DNA of 64,000 bases from Eubacteriales bacterium (GTDB taxonomy: Bacteria > Bacillota > Clostridia > Peptostreptococcales > Anaerovoracaceae): the NCBI GenBank assembly GCA_028704515.1, contig JAQWFH010000002.1, forward strand, positions 1-64,000, read 5' to 3'. Both the position numbers and the translations under genes were made by a program. Below, piece by piece: positions 24,914 through 33,597 of the stretch; position 1 is the stretch's first letter, and the number at the start of each line of letters is the position of its first letter. Below the pieces are notes generated by a model. That model was not told where the DNA came from. It worked only from the letters and a program-made list of their open reading frames with translations, and made no database searches.

Positions 24914-25490
24914 TTTGGGCTTCTTCTAATCCTTCATATGAATCGGCATTATGCATCGTCTCAAAAAATGTAACTGTAAGATTGACGTCGACTACGCCCG
25001 AGCTAATCCCCCCGGTATTACCCGGCCCGTTTGACATGTTGATATCCCTTATCAAGCATCTGTACTCGCAATCGTAAAGCGCTTTCAATATATTCTTTGC
25101 TCCAGCATAGTTCCTCGCCGTGAAATCTATTTTTATGTCTCTGCGGACGATATTGTCTTCTTTGACGGGATTGCTAAAATTCAAGCTATACGATGAGCTT
25201 GCCGCCAATATATCGTTCAGTGCCTTCATTTCATTTCTCAAATTATCGTAGCTCGCAATATATGTCACTGCCCCAGCCTTGCCCGCCTCTATCTCCTTTT
25301 GCATTGAGGTGATACTTGCCGCTTTTATCTGCTCTATTTGAAGCTCTTCATTCAGCGCATCAAGATCATATTTCTGGGAGGCTTTGTCCACATTCCCCAA
25401 CACAAATTGGTAGTACATTACTGCGATGAGCAATACGGCTAAGATTGTAAAGAGAATTTTTTCTCTCAAGGAAAAGTTTCTTTTCTTCAT
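24906..25490 (-). CDS. pilO: PilO-like type IV pilus assembly protein
   Basis: Bitopic inner-membrane protein: short cytosolic N-terminus, one membrane helix (ILFTILAVLLIAVMYYQFVL, near residues 11-30), coiled coil, then an alpha/beta domain. This is the PilO layout; the sequence is divergent and identity rests mostly on topology and its place after pilM and pilN. ATG 25490 follows GGAGG; GTG 25502 is in frame but lies on the ribosome-binding site. It would form the PilMNO alignment complex. Confidence 0.75.
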   Translation of the reverse strand: MKKRNFSLREKILFTILAVLLIAVMYYQFVLGNVDKASQKYDLDALNEELQIEQIKAASITSMQKEIEAGKAGAVTYIASYDNLRNEMKALNDILAASSSYSLNFSNPVKEDNIVRRDIKIDFTARNYAGAKNILKALYDCEYRCLIRDINMSNGPGNTGGISSGVVDVNLTVTFFETMHNADSYEGLEEAQND

Positions 25491-25494
25491 GCTA

Positions 25495-26064
25495 TTACTC
25501 ACCTCCGACTTCTTTAAAGTTTATAATCATAGAGGTTGTAACAAAATCCCTAGAATTTTCTCCTGTAGTTGCATTCGATACCGAAACGAACAAAATCCGC
25601 TGATCGGCTTTCAACTCAGCTACGATATCGGACACTGTCGACAGTCTTACTCTGTCAATTGTCAATATCGCTGTATTGCCTTGTATATTCATAGAATATA
25701 TTCCAGCCTTTGCAAGGACTCCATTTTCGATTGCATCCAAGATCTGCATCCGATCCTGTTCCGCCTTTTCTTCTGTGTTGAGGTTGGATTTAAAGTAATG
25801 GCTGTATTCGCCTTTTATTTTATCGTATTCGCTGTTCTCTAGTCGAAGCTCTTCAATTAGAATTGCCGTCTGTCGGTACTGCTCTTCCGTTTCTTTGCTC
25901 TCAATCAGCTTGTCCACGACCGCAAATTTCCCAAAAAGTCCTATCACTATACTGAATATTAAAACAAGCTTCACCTTGGATTTCGGGTTGTCGTACTTAC
26001 TGTCATGATCCAAGAAATTCAGAGAATCCTTTTCGGGATATTTTTGCTTGATAAATTTTTTCAT
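25495..26064 (-). CDS. pilN: PilN-like type IV pilus assembly protein
   Basis: Bitopic membrane protein of 189 residues with ATG 26064 behind AGGAGG. A 40-residue cytosolic part, which in this family contacts PilM, precedes a single helix (VKLVLIFSIVIGLFGKF) and a periplasmic-side coiled coil (TEEQYRQTAILIEELRLE) with a small folded C-terminus. It lies between pilM and pilO as usual. Confidence 0.78.
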   Translation of the reverse strand: MKKFIKQKYPEKDSLNFLDHDSKYDNPKSKVKLVLIFSIVIGLFGKFAVVDKLIESKETEEQYRQTAILIEELRLENSEYDKIKGEYSHYFKSNLNTEEKAEQDRMQILDAIENGVLAKAGIYSMNIQGNTAILTIDRVRLSTVSDIVAELKADQRILFVSVSNATTGENSRDFVTTSMIINFKEVGGE

Positions 26065-26075
26065 AATCATGCCTC

Positions 26076-27077
26076 CTATTCCCACGTAATTCCCAGAGCT
26101 TTAATGCCCATGCGTATCTTATTGCGGTCCTCGTAATCATCGGCACAAAGCGCTTCGATTCCCTCTATCTTTACTTCGACGGATTGCGCTATCGCATCGA
26201 TGAGAGGTTCTATCAAAGATCCTCCTCCGCAATAATAAAGTGTTTCGATATTATTGTTGAGGTGATTGTAATTGTAAAAGTTCAGAACGCGCATTACTTC
26301 GATTGCCATGCGTCCGTATATCTCCATACATTGTTCTTCAAATAAGACGTTGTCTTCATTTGTTTCCTTCATGGCTCGTGCAGCCTCCAAGCCTACACGC
26401 TTGAAGCTCGCGATGGCAGCGTCTATGGCTTCACAGCCTTCCCCCATTACCCTCGTAATATCGTACCTGCCTTTCAAAAAGAAGAAGAGCTTAATCCCAG
26501 TATGCCCTATATCTAAGATGACATAATCCTTTTCGCCTTTTTCCCCGATGAGCGCCTCGTGGTCCTTTATAATCCGATTCAAAGCGTCGAATTCCGGTGC
26601 AATTACCGTCAGCTTTAGCCCGCTCCTGCGAAGCATCGTTCTGTAGCTCTCTATCAAATCCTTCGGCGCTGCGGTGATGATCAATTCCATTCCTATGAAA
26701 TTATCCTGGCTGTCGTATTTTTTTTCAATGAGTTCATAATCGTATATGTAATCTTCCTTGTCCTCCGTGATGTATTCTTGGAATTCATAAGGCAGGTTGA
26801 CTTTGAGCTGATTCACTGTCATAGCATGCATGAATACCCGTTTTGTATACACAAGCCTCTCGGGGAGCACTATTGCGACATTCTTGCAAGCAATTTTATT
26901 TTTTGCAATTGTATTCTTAATAAATTCCGACATCGCATCTCGCGATACAATTTCATCTCGCTCGACGAGGCCGTCAGGAATAGGCTCAACGACTATTTGT
27001 TCCAGGCTTCCCTTCAACCATACAGCCATCTTGATATTACAGTTCCCTATTTCGATTCCAAGTATCTTCTTTGCCAT
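26076..27077 (-). CDS. pilM: PilM, actin-like type IV pilus assembly ATPase
   Basis: Cytosolic actin-like protein of 333 residues. Phosphate-1 motif ILGIEIGNCNIKMAVW at the N-terminus, phosphate-2 motif YVILDIGHTGIKLFFF near 187, and adenosine motif TLYYCGGGSLIEPLID near 283 are readable. ATG 27077 has GAGGA before it. PilM recruits PilN and links the assembly platform to the cytosolic ATPases. Confidence 0.9.
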   Translation of the reverse strand: MAKKILGIEIGNCNIKMAVWLKGSLEQIVVEPIPDGLVERDEIVSRDAMSEFIKNTIAKNKIACKNVAIVLPERLVYTKRVFMHAMTVNQLKVNLPYEFQEYITEDKEDYIYDYELIEKKYDSQDNFIGMELIITAAPKDLIESYRTMLRRSGLKLTVIAPEFDALNRIIKDHEALIGEKGEKDYVILDIGHTGIKLFFFLKGRYDITRVMGEGCEAIDAAIASFKRVGLEAARAMKETNEDNVLFEEQCMEIYGRMAIEVMRVLNFYNYNHLNNNIETLYYCGGGSLIEPLIDAIAQSVEVKIEGIEALCADDYEDRNKIRMGIKALGITWE

Positions 27078-27110
27078 AACCAAATCCTCATCATCATCTA
27101 AAGTGTGTTA

Positions 27111-27887
27111 TTAAAGTAAATTTAAGTACCATGCGATTGCGTTGTCTCCTGCCAAAATGCTTATCAAAGTGGCCGCCGATATCGCTGGACCGAACGGGAT
27201 CCTGTTTTGTTTCATGAAAACCACCAAGACGATCCCAAGAATGCAGGATAGCATCACGTTGAAAATTCCGAGCAACGGTCCAAGATAAAGCCCTGTCATA
27301 AAAAACAGCTTGATATCTCCGCCGCCCAGGCTCTCTTTGCCCGTCAGCTTATCGAAAAGGAGCGCAATCAGTAACATTCCACCTCCGATTGCAAAGCCGC
27401 CTATCAAACCGTCCTTTATGTATTCTATCCAATTCATCTCCGCAAAAGGTATCGTTACAGCCCACCACACGGTTCCCGCAATGATGAATCGGTCGGGAAT
27501 CTCGTATATCTCCAAGTCTACAAGGGACAGACCGAGCAATATACAAACCAAAACGATATATATGAGCGTCAAGAATGAAACATCAAATCTATATACAATC
27601 AGCACAAATAAAAGTGCCGTTATAATCTCAATCAAAAGATATCGCGGGGCAACCTTCTCTCCACAATATCTGCACTTTGCTCGTAAAAATATATAACTAA
27701 AAATAGGGATCAGGTCGATCGCGCCTAGTGTATGATCGCAGACCGCGCAGTGACTCCTGCCCTTCAAAATACTTTCGTTATTTACAACCCTGTACGCCAT
27801 GCAGTTGATAAAACTGCCGATTGCGGCACCCGTTATAAACGCCAGTGCCAATATGTATGTTGTCAAAAATGGATCGATATGCAGCAC
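27111..27887 (-). CDS. pilD: Prepilin peptidase (A24 family)
   Basis: Polytopic membrane aspartyl protease of 258 residues. The two catalytic aspartates are in SLVDLEIYEIPDRF and LGGGDIKLFF. The N-terminal cytosolic loop keeps two Cys pairs (CAVCDHT and CRYCGEK), as in bifunctional peptidase/methyltransferases. GTG 27887 is the start, preceded by AAGGAG. It would cleave the pilin signals of this operon after glycine and may N-methylate the new end. Confidence 0.92.
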   Translation of the reverse strand: MLHIDPFLTTYILALAFITGAAIGSFINCMAYRVVNNESILKGRSHCAVCDHTLGAIDLIPIFSYIFLRAKCRYCGEKVAPRYLLIEIITALLFVLIVYRFDVSFLTLIYIVLVCILLGLSLVDLEIYEIPDRFIIAGTVWWAVTIPFAEMNWIEYIKDGLIGGFAIGGGMLLIALLFDKLTGKESLGGGDIKLFFMTGLYLGPLLGIFNVMLSCILGIVLVVFMKQNRIPFGPAISAATLISILAGDNAIAWYLNLL

Positions 27888-27921
27888 TTCTCGTCATTCT
27901 CCTTCTCTATGTGTCCGGCAT

Positions 27922-28023
27922 CTCCGATTCGCACCTCATGACCGCCTCAATTTATGCTTCCGGCAACTTCGGATTCGCACCCTTAACTGCCCTAATTATG
28001 CGCCCGTGCCTTCGGATTCGCAC
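27922..28023 (-). repeat. Three imperfect 43-46-bp direct repeats between pilA and pilD
   Basis: On the minus strand GTGCGAATCCGAAG occurs at 28023-28010 and 27980-27967, and a variant GTGCGAATCGGAG at 27934-27922. The bases that follow also match loosely (GCATAATTAGGGC, GCATAAATTGAGGC, ACACATAGAGAAGG). The array fills most of the gap and ends at the ribosome-binding site of pilD. Function unknown. Confidence 0.7.
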
Positions 28024-28066
28024 TTCAAGCCTCTTCAAAATGGTACTGTCATTGAAAGGAAGAATG

Positions 28067-28089
28067 CCTGTGTGCGTTGCGCACACAGG
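28067..28089 (-). terminator. Hairpin downstream of pilA
   Basis: CCTGTGTGCG and CGCACACAGG form a perfect 10-bp stem with a 3-base loop, 23 bases past the pilA stop. The following T content is weak (CATTCTTCCTTTC), so it may be a partial terminator or an RNA-stabilising end that keeps pilA message in excess over pilD. Confidence 0.65.
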
Positions 28090-28111
28090 CTGTATGTATT
28101 CTTTGTTAAAT

Positions 28112-28528
28112 TTACGTCAGATCTACCCATGTAAGAGTAACTGCACCAGCAGTACTAACTTCTACTTGGATAACATCATCCTTTTCACTCACTTCTGGGG
28201 TAGCACTAGTGTCTTTAACATTGGATCCTTGAGCGTAGCCTTCAGTAATGTCAGTAAGTGCATCAACAAGTTTTCCACTTTCTGCATCATAGAATTTATC
28301 TGTCACGGCATCTCCATCCCCGCTTAAGAACTCTACTACCGCAGCAGCCTTTGCCGCTCTCAGGTTCGCTTGGTCAGTCGCTGTTTTTGCTTTGTCAAGC
28401 TGCGCTGTAAAGATTGGGATCGAGATGGCTACGAGTACCGCGATAATCGCTACGACGACGAGCAGCTCCGCCAGGGTGAAGCCTCTTTTATTGAGCTTCT
28501 TTCTAAGTAAGTTATTCATTTGAATCAT
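28112..28528 (-). CDS. pilA: Major type IV pilin
   Basis: Prepilin of 138 residues. ATG 28528 is chosen because GGAGG precedes it and the signal MIQMNNLLRKKLNKRG/FTLAEL begins there; the open frame upstream is non-coding leader. After cleavage the helix FTLAELLVVVAIIAVLVAIS has the conserved Glu5. The globular domain is short and acidic (VEFLSGDGDAVTDKFY), with no Cys pair, as in clostridial pilins. A long structured leader before it and a hairpin after it suggest separate dosage control. Confidence 0.9.
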   Translation of the reverse strand: MIQMNNLLRKKLNKRGFTLAELLVVVAIIAVLVAISIPIFTAQLDKAKTATDQANLRAAKAAAVVEFLSGDGDAVTDKFYDAESGKLVDALTDITEGYAQGSNVKDTSATPEVSEKDDVIQVEVSTAGAVTLTWVDLT

Positions 28529-28572
28529 TTTAATTTTCCTCCATAGTGTGTTTATAATTTCATATATATCCT

Positions 28573-28601
28573 CGGGTACATTTCGTGGTTTTATATACCC
28601 G
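28573..28601 (-). promoter_or_regulatory. Structured leader of pilA
   Basis: The 147 bases between pilC and pilA contain a stem of CGGGTA with TACCCG (28596-28601 and 28573-28578) about 45 bases before the pilA start, with A/T-rich flanks. It could be an RNA regulatory or processing element. It does not match a c-di-GMP riboswitch consensus that I can recognise. Confidence 0.35.
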
Positions 28602-28675
28602 TAAAGACCTTCATCAAACAGCGGTGATAGGGAGTTGTTTCCTGTTAATTGCAATTAATTTTGTATATCCTTGCT

Positions 28676-29893
28676 CTACATCAGATTGTACATTGTAAAC
28701 ATCGGCAGATAAATCGATATGACAATAAATCCAGCAAAGAGTGCCATCACGATCAGTATCGTCGGCTCCAGTTTGCTCAGTGCCTTCGTGGTCGCATAGT
28801 CTGCCTCATTGTCAAAATATTCCCCGATTGTCTGCATCGTTTCATCGAGATCACCTGTTTCCTCTCCGATAGAGGACATCTCTATTAGCGTTTTGGGGAA
28901 ATACTTCGATCGCTTCATACAGGATCCCAATGTTCTACCTTCCTCAAGCCTTTCTCCCATATCAGCGGTTTCCAAGCTCAGCACATAATTATCCATGACT
29001 CCAGCTGTAATATTAAGCGCCTTATGTACGTTGACCCCAGTCTTGAGCAGTGTCGCCATCGTGTTCGCAAATTGTGCCGAACCGTTCATCAGTGCGATGT
29101 GCCCGAACGCTGGCAGTTTGAGCTTTGCCTTGTTATAAAATATTTTGCCTTTTTCCGTCTTGATCAGAAGCCTTACGCCCACAAGTATCATGATGAAGGC
29201 TATAAGAATAAGAGGCCAAAATTGTGCGAAGAAATCCGAGCTGCCTATCAGAAGCCTCGTAATCAAGGGAAGTTCACCTCCCAAGTCTTTAAAGGCTACG
29301 GATATCGCAGGAACTACTTTTATCATAACTACAGCAAGAACAATGATTGCGACAATTAATACAAACATTGGATAGGTCATCGATTGCTTAACCTTTTGAG
29401 ATGTTTTGTATGAGCGGGCGTAGTATTTTTCCAATGTTTCAAACGATCTTTCGAGTGTCCCCGATTCCTCTCCAGCTCTCACGGTCTCTATGAATGTAAT
29501 CGGTAGCTGCTCGTTGTTCTTTTTGAAGCTATCTGCGATACCGTTCCCCTCACTTACGTCCTTCGCAGTATACTCAAGCATCTTCTTGAGTTTTTTATCG
29601 ACCGTCTGCTCTGCCACCATTTCCATACATCTTGCAACGGAAACGCCAGAGCGTAGTATTATTGTAAATTGAGAGCACATTATCGAAAGCGCTTTTGTAT
29701 TTATGCCCTTTTTCCCTATCTCTATAAACAAAGGATTGGTTTTGTTTCCTTTAATTTGCGTAATCTTTGTAATGACGGGATACGTATCCTTAATCTTCTC
29801 TACCGCGGTGTATTCATCCTCAGCTTCGAGAATTCCCTTCACCTTAACGCCGTTCGAATTCATTGCTTTATATCGGTAAGTTATCAACGGCAC
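28676..29893 (-). CDS. pilC: PilC, type IV pilus platform protein
   Basis: Polytopic inner-membrane protein of 405 residues with two T2SS-F domains. Marker motifs are GEESGTLERSFETLEKYYARS (near 137) and GEETGDLDETMQTIGEYFD (near 340), and three hydrophobic segments lie near 170-200, 220-240 and 375-400. GTG 29893 is the start, with AGGGAG upstream. It is the rotor-like platform on which PilB and PilT act. Confidence 0.93.
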   Translation of the reverse strand: MPLITYRYKAMNSNGVKVKGILEAEDEYTAVEKIKDTYPVITKITQIKGNKTNPLFIEIGKKGINTKALSIMCSQFTIILRSGVSVARCMEMVAEQTVDKKLKKMLEYTAKDVSEGNGIADSFKKNNEQLPITFIETVRAGEESGTLERSFETLEKYYARSYKTSQKVKQSMTYPMFVLIVAIIVLAVVMIKVVPAISVAFKDLGGELPLITRLLIGSSDFFAQFWPLILIAFIMILVGVRLLIKTEKGKIFYNKAKLKLPAFGHIALMNGSAQFANTMATLLKTGVNVHKALNITAGVMDNYVLSLETADMGERLEEGRTLGSCMKRSKYFPKTLIEMSSIGEETGDLDETMQTIGEYFDNEADYATTKALSKLEPTILIVMALFAGFIVISIYLPMFTMYNLM

Positions 29894-29956
29894 CCCACTC
29901 CCTTTCGTAGAACTGAATCTTCGTAATTTTTATTTATTGATAATATATGCCAATTG

Positions 29957-31021
29957 CTATAACTTGTCAATATTCTTGTTCAGAAAATCTTTGTCATTTG
30001 CAGCCTCTTGGGCTGTTTTATGACTAATCATATTGGTCTTTACAAGTCTTATCAGATAATTATCCATGGTGACGCTTCCTTCTGCAGACGATGCAAGCAT
30101 CGAGGAGAACATCTGCGGTGTCTTTCCTTCTCTTATGAGATTTCTAAGCGCGCCTGTAACAACCATGACTTCGCAGGCCGCAATCCTTCCGGTTCCGCTT
30201 TTTTTTACAAGGAGCTGCTGGGCCAATACGGCTCTCAGTGTTGTCGACAGCTGCATTCTTATCTGCTGCTGTCTTTCTGCCGGAAATACGCCCACGATTC
30301 TGTCGACAGAATCTATCGCAGAATTTGTATGGAGTGTCGCAAATACGAGATGCCCTGTTTCCGCAGCCGTTATCGCGGTTTCAATCGTTTCGAGATCCCT
30401 CATCTCTCCTATCATGATTACATCTGGATCCTCTCTCAGTATTGCTCTGAGCCCTTTTGCATAGCTGACCGTGTCTTTGCCTATTTCTCTCTGATTGATC
30501 GTGCATTTATCCGGTGTGTACAGGTATTCTATGGGATCCTCCAGCGTTATGATATGCTTGTGGTATGTCTTATTTATTTCATTCAGTATGGATGCAAGTG
30601 TGGTCGATTTGCCGCTTCCAGTTTCGCCTGTTACAAGGACGATGCCTTTTTTATAATTTACAAATTCCTCAACGATGGGCGGAAGCTGCAAACTATGAAG
30701 CTCTGGTATTTTGTTACTCAGAATCCGAAGCACGGCCGATATACTTCCTTGCTGGCGGAACAAATTAATCCTGACACGCTCTCCAGCAATGGTCAATGCA
30801 AGATCGATCTCTCCGATATCTTTGATTTCTCCATAGCTCTCTTTTGCAAGCTCTTGTGCAATCGTTTCACAATCCTCGTCAGTAAGCACATTTTCGAAAA
30901 AATCCATGATAATGCCGTCTTTTCTGCACTTTGGCTTTTGCCCCGATACGAGATGTATATCGGAAGCTCCGATGTCCTTTGCTTTCTCTACTAAAGTTTC
31001 AATATCCATTATTTCTCCCAT
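29957..31021 (-). CDS. pilT: PilT, pilus retraction ATPase
   Basis: Hexameric secretion ATPase of 354 residues. Walker A GETGSGKST near 130, Asp box ITLEDPIEYLY, Walker B VIMIGEMRDLETIE near 200, His box HLVFATLHTNSA near 225. The C-terminus lacks the long extension of PilB. A dedicated retraction ATPase implies that these pili can twitch rather than only attach. Confidence 0.93.
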   Translation of the reverse strand: MGEIMDIETLVEKAKDIGASDIHLVSGQKPKCRKDGIIMDFFENVLTDEDCETIAQELAKESYGEIKDIGEIDLALTIAGERVRINLFRQQGSISAVLRILSNKIPELHSLQLPPIVEEFVNYKKGIVLVTGETGSGKSTTLASILNEINKTYHKHIITLEDPIEYLYTPDKCTINQREIGKDTVSYAKGLRAILREDPDVIMIGEMRDLETIETAITAAETGHLVFATLHTNSAIDSVDRIVGVFPAERQQQIRMQLSTTLRAVLAQQLLVKKSGTGRIAACEVMVVTGALRNLIREGKTPQMFSSMLASSAEGSVTMDNYLIRLVKTNMISHKTAQEAANDKDFLNKNIDKL

Positions 31022-31038
31022 TTAATAACTATGCTCGC

Positions 31039-32718
31039 TTAACTAATATTGCGCGCTAAAACCCTGCAGACTTCTTCAACTGTTGTGATACCCTTTCCAA
31101 TCAGCTTATCGCCATTCTTCAGCATAGAGACGAAATTCGTGTCGTTCACTAAGCTTGCCAATTCCTGCTTGGTACCGCCTCGGCTAATGCAATCTTTCAG
31201 TTTATCGTCCAGCGCTAAAATTTCAAACACACCAATCCTGCCTCTATATCCCGTTTGGAAGCAAATAGCGCATCCTTTGCCGTGATAATATTGCCTGTCC
31301 TCTTCTGGATCAATGCCACACATTACAAGTTGGTCTTTATCGGGAAGGTGGGGTTCCTTGCAATTTTTACAAATCCTCTTGAGGAGCCTCTGAGAAATAA
31401 CACCCCTCAGCCCTCCTGCAATAAGGAAGGGCTCGACGCCCATATCTCTAAGCCTATCTATTGCCGAGATTGCATCCTCGGTATGTATGGTCGATATTAC
31501 AAGATGTCCCGTCATTGCTGCTCTCATCGCTATTTCCGCAGTTTCGCCGTCACGGATTTCGCCTATCCCTATTATATCCGGATCCTGCCGCAATATGGAT
31601 CTCAACCCCCCAGCAAATGTCAATCCAGTTTTCTCGTTTATTTGAACCTGAACGGCGCCGTCTATCTTGTATTCTACGGGGTCTTCAAGCGTAATCAAGT
31701 TTATCTCTTCGCTTATGAGTTCTCTAATAATTGTATACATTGTTGAAGACTTTCCGCTTCCCGTAGGTCCGACAATGAGAATTACGCCGTTGTTTACGCC
31801 CATCAGTTTGTCCAGCTTGTCCGAATCGTCATCATAAATTCCGATACCCTCTCTGCTGAGCATCGTAGAATCGCCCAAAAGCAGTCTGATTACGGCTTTT
31901 TCATTATAGACCGTTGGTAGCGTTGATATACGCATATCTATATTTTGATTTCTTATCTTTATTTCCGCGTGACCGTCCTGCGGAAGTCGTCTCTCGGAGA
32001 TATCCATTTGACCCATTACTTTGATTCTCGATATAACAGGCTGACGCAAATCCTCGGGTATGACTAATATGTTTCGCAGGTCGCCGTCTATACGCATTCG
32101 CACCTTCATTCCGTCCTTGCCCGGCTCAAAATGTATATCGCTGGCCTTTTCTATAACAGCCCTCTCTATAATGGAATTCACGAGCCGAATCGTAGGCGCG
32201 GCACTTTCCTCCTCGGGGATCTCTGACAGTAGCCTTGGCGGGATAAAGCCTGATTCTGCACGCATCTGGGCCATCGCCTTTGTCGCACCTTCATTGCCGT
32301 AAAGCATGTTGATGGCATGGTCTATGCCGGATTCCGAAGAAATCATCGGAATAATTTTCTTTTTTGAAGCCTTACTCGCTTCCTCCATCGCCACGAAGTT
32401 CAATGGATCCTTCATAGCGATATGAAGGTTGCCGTCGTTTACCTCTATGGGGATGATTCCATATTTTTGGGCAATACTACCAGGGATTTCATTGAGCATT
32501 CCATGAGGTATTTCGACTTTGTTCAGATCTATGTAATCTATACCGAGTTGCATTGTCAATGCAACAATCAGTTGTGTTTCCGTTATAAAGTTATTGTCTA
32601 TCAGCACCTTGCCCAAACGATCCTTGGAAATCTTTTGAATTTCAAGCGCTTCTGCGAGCTTTTCTTCGTTCAGAAGCCCTGCTGCGATGAGCAAATCCCC
32701 GATGCGTTTATATTTCAT
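31039..32718 (-). CDS. pilB: PilB, pilus extension ATPase
   Basis: ATPase of 559 residues with ATG 32718 behind AAGAAGGA. N-terminal MshEN domain (1-150, GKVLIDNNFITETQL), which in many homologues binds c-di-GMP. Walker A GPTGSGKSS near 315, Walker B DIIGIGEIRDGET, and a tetra-Cys zinc site (CKNCKEP and GKGCAIC) near 460-485. It powers pilus polymerisation with PilC. Confidence 0.94.
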   Translation of the reverse strand: MKYKRIGDLLIAAGLLNEEKLAEALEIQKISKDRLGKVLIDNNFITETQLIVALTMQLGIDYIDLNKVEIPHGMLNEIPGSIAQKYGIIPIEVNDGNLHIAMKDPLNFVAMEEASKASKKKIIPMISSESGIDHAINMLYGNEGATKAMAQMRAESGFIPPRLLSEIPEEESAAPTIRLVNSIIERAVIEKASDIHFEPGKDGMKVRMRIDGDLRNILVIPEDLRQPVISRIKVMGQMDISERRLPQDGHAEIKIRNQNIDMRISTLPTVYNEKAVIRLLLGDSTMLSREGIGIYDDDSDKLDKLMGVNNGVILIVGPTGSGKSSTMYTIIRELISEEINLITLEDPVEYKIDGAVQVQINEKTGLTFAGGLRSILRQDPDIIGIGEIRDGETAEIAMRAAMTGHLVISTIHTEDAISAIDRLRDMGVEPFLIAGGLRGVISQRLLKRICKNCKEPHLPDKDQLVMCGIDPEEDRQYYHGKGCAICFQTGYRGRIGVFEILALDDKLKDCISRGGTKQELASLVNDTNFVSMLKNGDKLIGKGITTVEEVCRVLARNIS

Positions 32719-32732
32719 TTCTTATCCTTCTT

Positions 32733-33260
32733 TCAATTAGTTGGGCTAACTTTTATTTCCTGTTCAAGGACATCTTCACCGTTGTTCTTTATTTTAATCA
32801 CCGCTGTAAAGAGTTTATCTGTATCATCGTATTCTATGCTTTCTATCGCCGGTACTGGATCGAGGGTTTCCTCTTCTCCGGATGGAAGCGGTCTTTTGGG
32901 CAGTAGCGGCCTGACTTTATCCGGATTCCCTTCTGCCATTTCTATGTCGACGATCATAATCCCTTCGCTTTTGCTGGTTTCGTCGTTTTCAAGCTTTATT
33001 CTCTTGTTCGAATTACCGCTCAAAAATGAAATCTCTCCTCCCAAAGCTTGAATATCCTGAGCAAATCGGAGTTCATCCGTTATCTTGATTATCACGGTGG
33101 AAAGAAGTGTATCCGCCTCAGCTCTGAGCATAATATCATCGTATGAGTTTTTTACGGCACCTGCCCCTGTCACTGTGATGCCCGTGAGCAGCCCAATGAC
33201 CAAGACAACTACGAGAAGCTCTCCCAGCGAAAATCCCGCTTTTTTGTTCCTGTGTTTCAT
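32733..33260 (-). CDS. Minor pilin-like protein with type IV prepilin signal
   Basis: Protein of 175 residues. Signal NKKAG/FSLGELLVVVLVIGLL gives Glu5 after cleavage, then a helix and a soluble domain without close match. It lies four bases after the preceding minor pilin gene. Probably part of the priming complex at the pilus tip; which minor pilin it corresponds to is uncertain. Confidence 0.8.
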   Translation of the reverse strand: MKHRNKKAGFSLGELLVVVLVIGLLTGITVTGAGAVKNSYDDIMLRAEADTLLSTVIIKITDELRFAQDIQALGGEISFLSGNSNKRIKLENDETSKSEGIMIVDIEMAEGNPDKVRPLLPKRPLPSGEEETLDPVPAIESIEYDDTDKLFTAVIKIKNNGEDVLEQEIKVSPTN

Positions 33261-33263
33261 GGG

Positions 33264-33581
33264 TTATTCCTTTTCATATGAGACGATCGTGGATTTGCTG
33301 TCTTTGTATATACTAACATCGGAATAAGCCTTCTGTTTTGTGGCTCCGTCATACTCTATAATTACGGTTTGCCCCGATGTACCAGCTGAGCGCACCTCCG
33401 AAATCGTAAGGGCATTGTACAACTCTTGCGATTTCGCTTCGCTTTTTTCCATTATGTGCGTTGCGGAGAACACAAAAGACGATAAAAGCAGCATCCCCAC
33501 TACTGAAATCAAAACGGCTACAAGAACCTCGGCGAGGGATTCGCCGTTTTTCTGCTTCATTTTATTAATTATTACATTCAA
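33264..33581 (-). CDS. Short minor pilin-like protein (PilV/PilI-like)
   Basis: Protein of 105 residues with TTG 33581 after GAGGGAG. The signal KQKNG/ESLAEVLVAVLISVV starts the mature helix with Glu instead of Phe, as in some minor pilins and in PilV-type proteins. The remaining 60 residues are a small beta-rich domain. It belongs to the set of three small pilin-like genes that begin the operon. Confidence 0.7.
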   Translation of the reverse strand: MNVIINKMKQKNGESLAEVLVAVLISVVGMLLLSSFVFSATHIMEKSEAKSQELYNALTISEVRSAGTSGQTVIIEYDGATKQKAYSDVSIYKDSKSTIVSYEKE

Positions 33582-33597
33582 AATAAATACTCCCTCG

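Noticed and set aside
27922-28023. Possible CRISPR array
   Set aside because: Only three diverged units with similar spacers and no cas genes; the spacing is 43-46 bases but the spacers themselves resemble each other.
28529-28675. c-di-GMP riboswitch before pilA
   Set aside because: The conserved GEMM and class II sequence blocks are not recognisable; only a simple stem is seen.
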